DNA of 64,000 bases from Streptomyces seoulensis (GTDB lineage Bacteria; Actinomycetota; Actinomycetes; Streptomycetales; Streptomycetaceae), in assembly GCA_013364255.1 (NCBI GenBank), contig CP054936.1:5362853-5426852 (forward strand), read 5' to 3'. Position 1 is the stretch's first letter. The number at the start of each line of letters is the position of its first letter. Shown here one piece after another: positions 44,438 through 53,061 of the stretch. The notes under the pieces are model-generated. The model had not been told where the DNA came from. It was given only the letters and a program-made list of their open reading frames with translations, and searched no databases. The position numbers and the translations under genes are program-made.

Positions 44438-47400
44438 ATGATGCGAGCCGAGCAGCCAACGGCCCCCACCACCGCCTCCGCCCCCGACGACGCGCTGGTG
44501 GCGGACTCCCGCGAGCGCGCCGTCCGGGCGCTGTTGCGCCGGCCGCAGCTGAAGCGGCTGTGGAGCGCACAGCTCGTGGGCGGGATCGGCGACACCCTCG
44601 CCCTCCTGGTGCTGGTCCTCCTCACCCTCCAGACAGCGGTCGCCGAGGGCTCCTTCGGCGGCGGTTACCGGGGCGCGGCGTTCGCGGTGGCGACCGTCTT
44701 CGCGGCGCGCATCGTGGCGACGGTGCTCTTCGGAGCGGTCCTCCTCGGTCCGCTGACCGCCCTCACCGCCCCCGAGGGGCCGCTCGACCGCCGCTGGACC
44801 ATGGTCGGCGCCGACGGCGTACGCGCCCTGCTGCTGATCGCCGCCCCGCTGTGGATCGACTGGACCCCCGGCCACGCGCTGACCCTCCTGCTGGTCACCG
44901 TCCTGGTCACCGGACTCGCCGAGCGGCTGTGGACGGTGTGCCGGGAGAGCGCGGCCCCCGCGCTGCTGCCCGCCCCGCCGCCCGAGGGCGCCACCGTCCG
45001 CCCGCTGCCCGACCACCTGGACGCCCTGCGCCGGCTCTCGCTGCGCACGAACTTCCTGGCGATCCCGCTGGCCGCCGCCGCCCTGGTCGTCGCCTCCCTG
45101 CTCAACAACCTGCTGGGCACCGGGCTCGCCTGGTTCGACCAGCACCAGGCGGCGCTCGCCTCCTACGTCGCGGCCGGACTGTTCGCCGCCTCCCTCGCCG
45201 TGCTGACCTACCTGGAACTGCCCGGCGCGCACACCCCGCGCGCGCGCTCGCCGCTCGAAGGACTGCGCCGCCCGAAGACCGGCGCCGGCGTCGACAAGGG
45301 CCGCACCGGGGCCGTCCCGCTGCTCGTGCTCGCCTCCGCGGCCGTCGCCGGGGCGATCGCCGCCGCGGTCGCCGTGTGCGCGCTGCACACCGCCGACCTG
45401 CGCGGCGGCCCGGTCCTCTACGGACTCGCGGTGCTCGCCGTCACCGGCGGCGTCGCGGCCGGCATCCGTACGGCGCCCAAGGCGCTCGTCACGCTGTCGC
45501 GGCGCCGGCTGCTGGCGCTGGCGATCGCCCTCACCGGCGTCGCCCTGCTCGCCGCCGGACTGGTCCCGGACGTCACCACCGTCCTGCTGCTCCTGGCCCT
45601 GGCCGGCGTGAGCGCGGGCGTCGCCGCCAACACCGGGCACACCCTGCTCGACCTGGAGGCCGAGGACTACCGCCGGCCGCGCATGACCGAGCACCTGCAC
45701 GCGGTGGTCCGGGTCTTCATCGCCCTCGGCGCCGTGCTCGCCCCGGTGGTCGCCGCCGGAATCGGCCCGCACCGGCTGGAGAACGGCAAGTTCGTGTTCG
45801 CGCACGGCGGCGCCGCCTTCACGCTGATGCTGGTCGGCGCGCTGCTGCTGCCGGTGGCCGCGCTGGTCCTCGCCAAGGTCGACGACCGCTCCGGCGTACC
45901 GCTCCGGCAGGACCTGGTCGACGCCCTGCGCGGCGACGACCCGGTGACGGCGCCCGCCGCCTCGGGCTTCTTCATCGCCCTGGAGGGCGGCGACGGCGCG
46001 GGCAAGTCCACGCAGGCCGAGGCGCTCGCCGACTGGATCCGCGCCAAGGGCCACGAGGTCGTCCTCACCCGCGAGCCGGGCGCCACGCCCGTCGGCAAGC
46101 GGCTGCGGTCCATCCTGCTGGACGTGTCCTCGCAGGGCCTGTCGCACCGCGCGGAGGCGCTGCTGTACGCCGCCGACCGCGCCGAACACGTCGACACGGT
46201 CGTACGGCCCGCCCTGGAGCGCGGCGCCGTGGTGATCACCGACCGCTACATCGACTCCTCCGTCGCCTACCAGGGCGCGGGCCGCGACCTGTCCCCGACC
46301 GAGATCGCGCGGATCTCGCGCTGGGCGACGAACGGCCTGGTGCCGCATCTGACGGTCCTGCTCGACGTCTCCCCGGAGACGGCCCGCGAGCGGTTCACCG
46401 AGGCGCCGGACCGGCTGGAGTCGGAGCCGGCCGAGTTCCACGCGCGCGTGCGCTCCGGCTTCCTCGCTCTGGCCGCCGCCGACCCCGGCCGCTACCTCGT
46501 GGTCGACGCCGGTCAGGAGCCCGAAGCGGTGACCACCGTCGTCCGGCACCGGCTCGACCAGGTGCTGCCGCTGTCCGAGGCCGAGATCGCGGCCCAGGAG
46601 GAGGCACGGAAGAAGGCAGAGGAAGAGGCCCGGCTGCGCGCCGAGGAGGAGGCGCGGAAGAAGGCCGAGGAGGAGCGCCTGGAGCGGGAGCGCCAGGAGC
46701 AGCTCGCCCGGCTGCGCGCCGAGGAGGAGGAGCGCAAGCGGCGCGAGCTGGAGGAGGCCCAGCGCCGCGAGGCCGAACGGCAGGCCGAGGAGGCCCGGCA
46801 GCGGGCCGAGGACGCGCGCCGGCGCGCCGAGGAGGAGCGCGCCCGGCTGCTCGCCGAGGAGCAGGCCCGGGCGGAGGCCGAGGCCCGGCGCAAGGCCGAG
46901 GAGGAACGGCGGCTGCGGCAGGCCGAGGAGGAGGCCCGGCTGCACGCCGAGGCCGAGGCGCGGCGCCTGGAGAAGCAGCGCAAGGCGGAGGAGGCGCTGC
47001 TGCGGGCCGAGGAGGCCCGGCGGGCCGCCGAGCAGGCCGCGGCCGCCGCGCAGGCGGGCCCCGGCCGGCCGACGCCGCCCGCCGCCACGCCGCCGTCGGA
47101 CGCGGTGACCGTGGCGACCCCGGTCGTGACGCCGGCGAACGCCTCGGGCGGCCCGGCGGACGAGACGGCGGTGCTGCCGCCGGTGCGCGACGACCGGGCG
47201 GCGGACGCGCCCGCGGACCGCTCCGGAGCCGAGGACCGCGCCGGCGCGTCCAGGACCGAGAACCGTTCCGGCGCGTCCGGGACCGAGTCCGAGTCCGAGA
47301 GCACGGCCGAGCTGCCGCAGCCCGCGGTGCCGCCGGCCGCCGCGGGAGCCGCGGACGAGACGACGGTGCTGCCCCCGGTCACGGGCGCCGCGGACGAGAC

Positions 47401-47839
47401 GGCCGTGCTGCCGCCGGTCACCGGGGCGGCCGACGAGACGGCCGTACTGCCTCCGGTGCGGGACGAGGGGCCGGTGCCGGGGCGCGGCGACGACCCCGCG
47501 GACCGGGTGCCGCCCGGCTACTTCCGGGACGAGCGGCCGGCGGCCGCCCGGCCCGACGGTTCCGACGACCGCACCCGCGAGCTGCCCCGGATCGGCCCGG
47601 ACGGCCCGGACGGTCCGGCGCGGGTCGCTCCGGACGGACCGGCGCGCCGCCGGTCCCGCCCCCGCCCGGACTGGGCCGAGGAGACCCCGCTGGACGACCT
47701 CCCGACGCTCGCGGACGAGTTGCTGGGACCGCGCGGCGACGACGGGGAGCACGGCGCGTACGGCGATAGCCGAGGCGCCGACGGCACCGACGGGACGGAC
47801 GGCGGGGACGGCCGCAGGCGCGGCGGCCGCCGCCGCTGA
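44438..47839 (+). CDS. tmk: MFS-like membrane domain fused to thymidylate kinase and coiled coil
   Basis: A 1133-residue fusion. Residues ~20-500 form a transporter-like domain with 10-12 helices of the major facilitator type. Residues ~507-710 are a complete dTMP kinase: P-loop GGDGAGKST, LTREPGATPVG, and DRYIDSSVAYQGAGRDL. A highly charged Glu/Ala/Arg coiled coil follows (~711-872). The last ~260 residues are low-complexity, with four ADETAVLPPV-type repeats. It makes dTDP for DNA synthesis and appears tethered to the membrane. S. coelicolor SCO3542 has the same architecture. The ATG pair at 44438 and 44441 leaves a one-residue uncertainty. Confidence 0.93.
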   Translation: MMRAEQPTAPTTASAPDDALVADSRERAVRALLRRPQLKRLWSAQLVGGIGDTLALLVLVLLTLQTAVAEGSFGGGYRGAAFAVATVFAARIVATVLFGAVLLGPLTALTAPEGPLDRRWTMVGADGVRALLLIAAPLWIDWTPGHALTLLLVTVLVTGLAERLWTVCRESAAPALLPAPPPEGATVRPLPDHLDALRRLSLRTNFLAIPLAAAALVVASLLNNLLGTGLAWFDQHQAALASYVAAGLFAASLAVLTYLELPGAHTPRARSPLEGLRRPKTGAGVDKGRTGAVPLLVLASAAVAGAIAAAVAVCALHTADLRGGPVLYGLAVLAVTGGVAAGIRTAPKALVTLSRRRLLALAIALTGVALLAAGLVPDVTTVLLLLALAGVSAGVAANTGHTLLDLEAEDYRRPRMTEHLHAVVRVFIALGAVLAPVVAAGIGPHRLENGKFVFAHGGAAFTLMLVGALLLPVAALVLAKVDDRSGVPLRQDLVDALRGDDPVTAPAASGFFIALEGGDGAGKSTQAEALADWIRAKGHEVVLTREPGATPVGKRLRSILLDVSSQGLSHRAEALLYAADRAEHVDTVVRPALERGAVVITDRYIDSSVAYQGAGRDLSPTEIARISRWATNGLVPHLTVLLDVSPETARERFTEAPDRLESEPAEFHARVRSGFLALAAADPGRYLVVDAGQEPEAVTTVVRHRLDQVLPLSEAEIAAQEEARKKAEEEARLRAEEEARKKAEEERLERERQEQLARLRAEEEERKRRELEEAQRREAERQAEEARQRAEDARRRAEEERARLLAEEQARAEAEARRKAEEERRLRQAEEEARLHAEAEARRLEKQRKAEEALLRAEEARRAAEQAAAAAQAGPGRPTPPAATPPSDAVTVATPVVTPANASGGPADETAVLPPVRDDRAADAPADRSGAEDRAGASRTENRSGASGTESESESTAELPQPAVPPAAAGAADETTVLPPVTGAADETAVLPPVTGAADETAVLPPVRDEGPVPGRGDDPADRVPPGYFRDERPAAARPDGSDDRTRELPRIGPDGPDGPARVAPDGPARRRSRPRPDWAEETPLDDLPTLADELLGPRGDDGEHGAYGDSRGADGTDGTDGGDGRRRGGRRR

Positions 47840-47889
47840 ACCGGCCGGCCGCCCGCGTACCGCCGGGCGGCCGCGCGACGACGGTGGGC

Positions 47890-47921
47890 CCGGCCCCCGC
47901 CCCGCCCGGGGTGGGGGCCGG
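47890..47921 (+). terminator. terminator between tmk and holB
   Basis: A 13-bp stem (47890-47902 with 47909-47921) with one G-U wobble and a six-base loop. The arm starts CCGGCCCCC and returns GGGGGCCGG. It lies 50 bases after the tmk stop, so holB likely has its own promoter. Confidence 0.75.
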
Positions 47922-47992
47922 ACCGCGTTGTCAGTGGGGCCCCGCACAATGGATGCCGCACCGCGAAACATGACGGAAGGGCGGCGTGACCC

Positions 47993-49198
47993 ATGAGCGT
48001 GTGGGACGACCTCGTCGGGCAGGAGAGGGTCAGCGAGCAGCTGGGCGCCGCTGCCCGGGACGCCGATGCCCTGGTCACGGCGGCCGCCTCCGCCGCCCCG
48101 CCGCCGGAGGCGTCGAAGATGACGCACGCGTGGCTGTTCACCGGGCCGCCCGGCGCCGGGGTCGCGCAGACGGCGCGGGCCTTCGCCGCGGCGCTCCAGT
48201 GCGTGAGCCCCGACCGCGCCCTGGGCGGTGCGCCCGGCTGCGGCTTCTGCGACGGCTGCCACACGGCCCTGATCGGCACCCACGCCGACGTCAGCACGGT
48301 CGCCGCCGTGGGCACCCAGATCCTCGCCGACGACATGCGCGACACCGTCCGCAAGTCCTTCACCTCCCCGGCGAACGGCCGTTGGCAGGTGATCCTCGTG
48401 GAGGACGCCGAACGTCTGAACGAGAAGTCCGCCAACGCCGTCCTGAAGGCGGTCGAGGAACCGGCGCCGCGCACCGTCTGGCTGCTGTGCGCCCCCTCCC
48501 TCGAAGACGTCCTGCCGACGATCCGCTCCCGCTGCCGCCACCTGAACCTGAGCACCCCGTCCGTGGACGCCGTGGCCGACATGCTCGTACGCCGTGAGGG
48601 CGTCGAGCCCGCGGTCGCGGCGGCCGCCGCCCGCGCCACCCAGGGCCACGTCGACCGGGCCCGCCGCCTGGCCACCGACCCGGCCGCGCGCGAACGCCGG
48701 GCGGCCGTCCTGAAGCTCCCGCTGCGCCTCGACGACATCGGCGGCTGCCTCAAGGCGGCCCAGCAGCTCGTCGACGCGGCGGCGGACGACGCGAAGGCGC
48801 TGGCCGAGGAGACGGACGCCAAGGAGACCGAGGAGCTGAAGGCGGCGCTGGGCGCGGCGCAGGGCGGCCGGCTGCCGCGCGGCACGGCGGGGGTGATGAA
48901 GGACCTGGAGGACAAGCAGAAGCGCCGGCGCACGCGCACCCAGCGCGACAGTCTCGACCTGGCCCTGACCGACCTCACCGCCTTCTACCGCGATGTGCTC
49001 GCCCTCCAGCTCGGTTCCCGCCTGGCGATCGCCAACGGGGACGTCGAGGACACCCTGGACCGCATCGCCCGGGGCAGCTCTCCGGAGTCCACCCTGCGCC
49101 GGATAGAGGCGATCGCCGCCTGCCGCGACGCCCTCGACCGCAATGTGGCGCCGCTGCTGGCGGTGGAGGCGATGACGATGGCCCTGAGAGCAGGCTGA
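47993..49198 (+). CDS. holB: DNA polymerase III subunit delta-prime
   Basis: A 401-residue clamp-loader subunit. The AAA+ domain begins VWDDLVGQERVSEQL. The P-loop TGPPGAGVAQTARAF lacks the ATP-binding Lys, as expected for delta-prime. The zinc module is CGFCDGC, and the sensor/SRC motif is IRSRCRHL. The C-terminal collar domain is helical, with a charged KQKRRRTRTQRD linker. It loads the sliding clamp with the tau/gamma and delta subunits. ATG start follows GGAAGGGCGGCG. Gene order tmk-holB is conserved. Confidence 0.92.
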   Translation: MSVWDDLVGQERVSEQLGAAARDADALVTAAASAAPPPEASKMTHAWLFTGPPGAGVAQTARAFAAALQCVSPDRALGGAPGCGFCDGCHTALIGTHADVSTVAAVGTQILADDMRDTVRKSFTSPANGRWQVILVEDAERLNEKSANAVLKAVEEPAPRTVWLLCAPSLEDVLPTIRSRCRHLNLSTPSVDAVADMLVRREGVEPAVAAAAARATQGHVDRARRLATDPAARERRAAVLKLPLRLDDIGGCLKAAQQLVDAAADDAKALAEETDAKETEELKAALGAAQGGRLPRGTAGVMKDLEDKQKRRRTRTQRDSLDLALTDLTAFYRDVLALQLGSRLAIANGDVEDTLDRIARGSSPESTLRRIEAIAACRDALDRNVAPLLAVEAMTMALRAG

Positions 49199-49350
49199 CG
49201 ACCGGCGTGACCGGCGCTGGCCAAATGACGGCGTGACCGGCACTGACTGATGAGTGCGCGTCGCGTCACACCCGCTTGACGACGTCACTCGTACGAGCCC
49301 GACCAGGCGCGGAGCGCGGCGAATTGGTCGCAGAGAGTTACGATCGCTGG

Positions 49351-50964
49351 ATGTACCTCAGGCGCGCCCTTCGTCCGGACAGCCCTCCGCGCAGCAGCCG
49401 ACGCCCCCGGACCGCCCGCACGGCCGGTTCCTTCCTCGCGGCCGCGGTCCTGCTCGTCTCGGCCTGCTCCTCCGGAAGCACCCAGCACCGGACCACCCCC
49501 GCGGCGGAGGCGGTGCTGGCCGCGCTGCCGCGAGCCACGCCGGCCGCCCTGGCGCCGTACTACGACCAGAAGCTCTCCTGGCGGGACTGCGGGGTCCCCG
49601 GTTTCCAGTGCGCCACGATGAAGGCCCCGCTCGACTACGCCAAGCCGTCGGCGGGCGACGTCCGGCTGGCGGTGGCCCGCAAGAAGGCCACGGGACCGGG
49701 CTCGCGCCTGGGCTCGTTGCTGGTGAACCCGGGCGGACCGGGCGGCTCGGCCATCGGCTACCTCCAGCAGTACGCCGCCCTGGGCTACCCCGCCGAGATC
49801 CGCGCCCGCTACGACATGGTGGCGATGGATCCGCGCGGCGTGGCCCGCAGCGAGCCCGTCGAGTGCCTGGACGACCGGGCCATGGACACGTACACGCAGA
49901 CGGACGTCACGCCCGACGACCGCGAGGAGACCGACGCGCTGGTCGCCGCGTTCCAGAAGTTCGCGGAGGGCTGCGGCGCCCACGAGCCGACGCTGCTGCG
50001 GCACGTCTCCACGGTGGAGGCGGCCCGTGACATGGACGTCCTGCGCGCCGTCCTCGGGGACCGCAGGCTGAACTACGTCGGCGCGTCGTACGGCACGTTC
50101 CTCGGCGCGTCGTACGCCGGGCTGTACCCGGACCGGGTGGGCCGCCTCGTCCTGGACGGCGCGATGGACCCCACCCTGTCCGCGCGCCGGATCAACATCG
50201 ACCAGGCGACCGGCTTCGAGGCGGCGTTCCAGTCGTTCACGAAGGACTGCGTGCGGCAGAGCGACTGCCCGATCGGCGGCCCGGGCACCACACCGCAGCG
50301 GGCCGGGGAGAACCTGGCCGCCTTCTTCCACAAGCTGGACGCGCACCCCGTCCCGACCGGCGATCCGAGCGGCCGCCGCCTCGGTGAGGCGCTGGGCACC
50401 ACCGGCGTCATCGCGGCGATGTACGACAAGTCGGCCTGGCCGCAGCTGCGCGACGCGCTGAACGCGGCGATGAGGAAGAACGACGGCGCGGGCCTGCTGG
50501 CCCTGTCCGACAGCTACTACGAGCGCGACTCCAAGGGCGGCTACAGCAACCTGATGTACGCCAACGCGGCCGTGAACTGCCTGGACCTGCCCGCGGCCTT
50601 CTCCTCGCCCGCGGAGGTGAAGAAGGCGCTCCCGGCCTTCCGCAAGGCGTCCCCGGTCTTCGGCGAGGGCCTGGCCTGGTCCGCCCTGAACTGCGGGTAC
50701 TGGCCGGTCAGGGCCACCGGCGAGCCGCACCGCATCGAGGCGAAGGGCGCGGCCCCCATCCTCGTGGTCGGCACCACCCGCGACCCGGCGACTCCCTACC
50801 GCTGGGCCCAGGCCCTGGCCCACCAGCTCTCCTCCGGCCGCCTGCTCACCTACAACGGCGACGGCCACACCGCCTACGGCCGCGGCAGCCGCTGCATCGA
50901 CTCCGCCATCGACGCCTACCTCCTCCGCGGCACCCAGCCGCCGGCCGCGAAGCGCTGCTCCTAG
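49351..50964 (+). CDS. secreted tripeptidyl aminopeptidase-like lipoprotein (Tap/Slp family)
   Basis: A 537-residue alpha/beta hydrolase of peptidase family S33. The signal peptide has an arginine-rich start (RRALRPDSPPRSSRRPRTAR) and lipobox VSAC. Catalytic residues are Ser246 (GASYGT), Asp in VVGTTRDPATPY and His in NGDGHTAYG. Early motifs include LLVNPGGPGGSA. Tap and SlpD/E proteins of Streptomyces remove N-terminal tripeptides outside the cell. The ATG at 49351 is used; the frame is open upstream. It ends at a strong terminator before tRNA-Thr. Confidence 0.9.
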   Translation: MYLRRALRPDSPPRSSRRPRTARTAGSFLAAAVLLVSACSSGSTQHRTTPAAEAVLAALPRATPAALAPYYDQKLSWRDCGVPGFQCATMKAPLDYAKPSAGDVRLAVARKKATGPGSRLGSLLVNPGGPGGSAIGYLQQYAALGYPAEIRARYDMVAMDPRGVARSEPVECLDDRAMDTYTQTDVTPDDREETDALVAAFQKFAEGCGAHEPTLLRHVSTVEAARDMDVLRAVLGDRRLNYVGASYGTFLGASYAGLYPDRVGRLVLDGAMDPTLSARRINIDQATGFEAAFQSFTKDCVRQSDCPIGGPGTTPQRAGENLAAFFHKLDAHPVPTGDPSGRRLGEALGTTGVIAAMYDKSAWPQLRDALNAAMRKNDGAGLLALSDSYYERDSKGGYSNLMYANAAVNCLDLPAAFSSPAEVKKALPAFRKASPVFGEGLAWSALNCGYWPVRATGEPHRIEAKGAAPILVVGTTRDPATPYRWAQALAHQLSSGRLLTYNGDGHTAYGRGSRCIDSAIDAYLLRGTQPPAAKRCS

Positions 50965-50972
50965 CCCCACCG

Positions 50973-51000
50973 CCCGCCCCGGAGCCCCCTCCGGGGCGGG
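50973..51000 (+). terminator. terminator after the S33 peptidase gene
   Basis: A perfect 12-bp stem, CCCGCCCCGGAG with CTCCGGGGCGGG, around a four-base CCCC loop, nine bases past the stop codon. Confidence 0.85.
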
Positions 51001-51068
51001 TACGTAGCACCCTCGGAGACTGTGTAGACTTACGGACGTTGCCGCTCGCACCACGGTGCGTTCAGCAC

Positions 51069-51145
51069 GCCGCTTTAGCTCAGATGGCCAGAGCAACGCA
51101 CTCGTAATGCGTAGGTCTCGGGTTCGAATCCCGAAAGCGGCTCCA
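51069..51145 (+). tRNA. tRNA-Thr (anticodon CGT)
   Basis: A complete cloverleaf. The acceptor arms GCCGCTT and AAGCGGC pair perfectly. The D stem is GCTC/GAGC. The anticodon stem ACGCA/TGCGT encloses loop CTCGTAA, with anticodon CGT reading ACG. The variable loop is AGGTC, the T stem TCGGG/CCCGA has loop TTCGAAT, and CCA is encoded. Upstream, TAGACT at 51025-51030 may be its -10. The integrase gene begins just behind it, marking this tRNA as the attachment site of the integrated element. Confidence 0.97.
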
Positions 51146-51150
51146 CTGCG

Positions 51151-51182
51151 AAGACCAGCTAGGAACGTTCCTAGCTGGTCTT
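51151..51182. terminator. 32-bp perfect palindrome between tRNA-Thr and int
   Basis: A perfect inverted repeat starts AAGACCAGCTAGGAAC and returns as its exact complement with no loop. It lies five bases after the tRNA CCA end and seven before the int stop. It can terminate both the tRNA and the oppositely directed int transcript. Being next to the attachment site, it could also be an integrase arm site. Confidence 0.75.
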
Positions 51183-51189
51183 TCGTCGT

Positions 51190-52575
51190 TCAGCGCACCC
51201 GACGACGACGCCGTGCGCGGGCCGCGCGGCTGTCGGCGGTCTCAGTTCTGGTCTCAGACGCGGCTTCCGGGCGGGGCATGAAGGTGTCGCCCATGCGGCG
51301 CATCGCGTCCTTCGACAGATGTGAGCGGCCCTTCACGTACCGCCGGGTCTGGCTGATCTGGGTGTGCCGCAGGATCTCCATGATGGTCGGCATGTCCACC
51401 CCCAGCTCGTTCAGGATCGTGCCGGCGGTGTGGCGGCTCCCGTCGTACAGGCGTCGATCATCGATCCCGGCTTCCGCCAGCAGCTCCTTGAACTCCGCCC
51501 AGTCGGCCCGCGGGTCGATGGGCCGTCCGTCCGGCCGCGTGAAGACGGCGCCGCACTCCTGCCAGGAGTCGCCAGTCGCCGCGCGCAGGGCGTCCTGCTG
51601 TTCCTTGTGCTCGACCAGGTAGGGGACGAACGGGGGCGGGATCGGCACAGGGTTCCGGCTCTTCTTGGTCTTGGGCCGGGTGAAGACGAGCCCGCCGCCC
51701 TTGCGTTCCGGGCAGGTGCTCGCGTGCCGCGTGCAGCGCTTCGTGCACGGCTTCGGGCACCCGCGCTTGTAGCCGTTGTGCGTCGAGCAGTTCGGCGGGC
51801 ACGGCTCGAACCGGTGGAGCCGGCCACCGCACGCGTGCGGGTCCTTGCAGCCGTGGCGCCAGGTGAGCCGCTGGAGCTGCCACTGCGGGTGGAACAGTTC
51901 GTTCTCCAGATCGACGTACGGCCACCGCAGGCCCAGGGTCTCGCCCTGCCGGAAGCCCATGCCGACGCCGACGCACCACCGCATGAAGGTGGGCCTCTTC
52001 GCCGCGGCTTCCAGGAACGCCTTGGCCTCCTCGGTGGTGAAGGGGTTCGCCTCGGTCTCATCGACGGTGGGCGGGTCAACCAGCGTTGCCACGTTCTCGC
52101 TGATGATTCGGCGGCGATGGGCGATCTTGAGTGCCCGCGACAGGATGCGGTGGACCTTCAGCACGTGCGAGGGCGCGTGACCCTCGTCCAGCATGGCGCG
52201 GTACATCCGCTCCAGGTGCTCCGGGGCCAGTTTGTCGAGCCGGTGCTGCCCCACTCCAGGGATGATGTCGTTGCGGGTCTTCGACCAGTAGTCGTCCAGC
52301 GACCGCGGCTTGAGTTTCAGGCTCGCAATCTCGGTCAGGTAGGTCTCCATCCACTGTGCGATGGTGGGCTTGCGGCCGGCCTTCGGGGCGCGGCCCTTGT
52401 CGCGCAGCGCTTCCAGCTCGCGGACCTTGCGGCGCACTTCCGGTTCCGACTTTGCCCGGCGGTGGCGCCGGTCGGGGCTGCCGTCGTTCTTGACGCCCAT
52501 CGTGACGCGACCGTGCCACCAGCCGTCAGACCCGAGGTAGATGGACGACTCCAGGTTGGCCTTGCGGGGGCTCAT
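51190..52575 (-). CDS. int: tyrosine site-specific integrase with Cys-rich insert
   Basis: A 461-residue tyrosine recombinase. An AP2-like start (YLGSDGWWHGRVTMG) is followed by the SAM-like core-binding domain (TIAQWMETYL onward). In the catalytic domain Arg209 (GFRQGETLGLRW), Arg381-His382 (DGSRHTAGT), His404 (LRHTQISQT) and nucleophile Tyr413 are recognisable. The usual box II His is Asp378. Between box I and box II there is an extra Cys-rich stretch (Cys243-Cys288, eight Cys), probably metal-binding. It acts on the tRNA-Thr attachment site directly next to it. ATG start. Confidence 0.94.
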   Translation of the reverse strand: MSPRKANLESSIYLGSDGWWHGRVTMGVKNDGSPDRRHRRAKSEPEVRRKVRELEALRDKGRAPKAGRKPTIAQWMETYLTEIASLKLKPRSLDDYWSKTRNDIIPGVGQHRLDKLAPEHLERMYRAMLDEGHAPSHVLKVHRILSRALKIAHRRRIISENVATLVDPPTVDETEANPFTTEEAKAFLEAAAKRPTFMRWCVGVGMGFRQGETLGLRWPYVDLENELFHPQWQLQRLTWRHGCKDPHACGGRLHRFEPCPPNCSTHNGYKRGCPKPCTKRCTRHASTCPERKGGGLVFTRPKTKKSRNPVPIPPPFVPYLVEHKEQQDALRAATGDSWQECGAVFTRPDGRPIDPRADWAEFKELLAEAGIDDRRLYDGSRHTAGTILNELGVDMPTIMEILRHTQISQTRRYVKGRSHLSKDAMRRMGDTFMPRPEAASETRTETADSRAARARRRRRVR

Positions 52576-52641
52576 GCACTCCTCCGGACGCGGTGTGACC
52601 CCGGGCGCAGTACGTCCGGGGTCATACCGCGCGGGTTCAGA

Positions 52642-52842
52642 TCAGTGGGTCTGCGGTTCGAGGGCGTTGACGAACTCTTCGAGGTCGCTTCGCCGGATGC
52701 GGCGGGACCGTCCCCGCTTGATGAACTTCAGCTCCCCGGCCGCCATCAGCTCGTAGACGGTGGAGCGACCGAAGCTGAGCGCTTCGGCGGCTTCCTCCGG
52801 GGTGTAGAGAAGGCGGTCGACAGGGGCGACGGCGGTGCTCAT
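52642..52842 (-). CDS. xis: excisionase, MerR-like helix-turn-helix
   Basis: A 66-residue winged helix protein with the excisionase pattern: LLYTPEEAAEALSFGRSTVYELMAAGELKFIKRGRSRRI and then RRSDLEEFV. It directs Int towards excision. It lies 66 bases upstream of int on the same strand, so the two are co-transcribed. The iteron cluster begins 45 bases upstream of its start. ATG start. Confidence 0.93.
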   Translation of the reverse strand: MSTAVAPVDRLLYTPEEAAEALSFGRSTVYELMAAGELKFIKRGRSRRIRRSDLEEFVNALEPQTH

Positions 52843-52887
52843 TCGGTGACTCCTCCGGGGGTGTCCTTCGGGGTGCCTCTCTGAGGG

Positions 52888-53061
52888 CCGCTACTTCCGC
52901 TACCGCCGCTACCGCGCAGGTCAGAGGCCTGTTCGGGGTAGCGGGAGCGGGTAGCGGTAGCGGATGAGTAGCGGCGGGGTAGCGGCTCGAAGGGCTGCTT
53001 GCCGCTACCTCATCGGTGCTGGTCAGACCACGTTTTCGGTGCCGGGTAGCGGAGGTAGCGG
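52888..53061. repeat. iteron cluster, 11 copies of GTAGCGG in both orientations
   Basis: Three CCGCTAC copies lie at 9-bp spacing (52888, 52897, 52906). Five direct GTAGCGG copies follow (52938, 52951, 52957, 52968, 52979), one inverted copy at 53002, and two direct ones, 9 bp apart, at 53046 and 53055. The last two lie inside the 3' end of the DUF3631 gene. Located between xis and the replication operon, this looks like a replication origin or a control site for excision. Confidence 0.85.

Noticed and set aside
44399..49288. Very long minus-strand open frame opposite tmk and holB
   Set aside because: It is the GC-driven mirror of two clear genes; composition is Arg/Gly/Leu-rich, there is no domain, and the true genes have strong family motifs.
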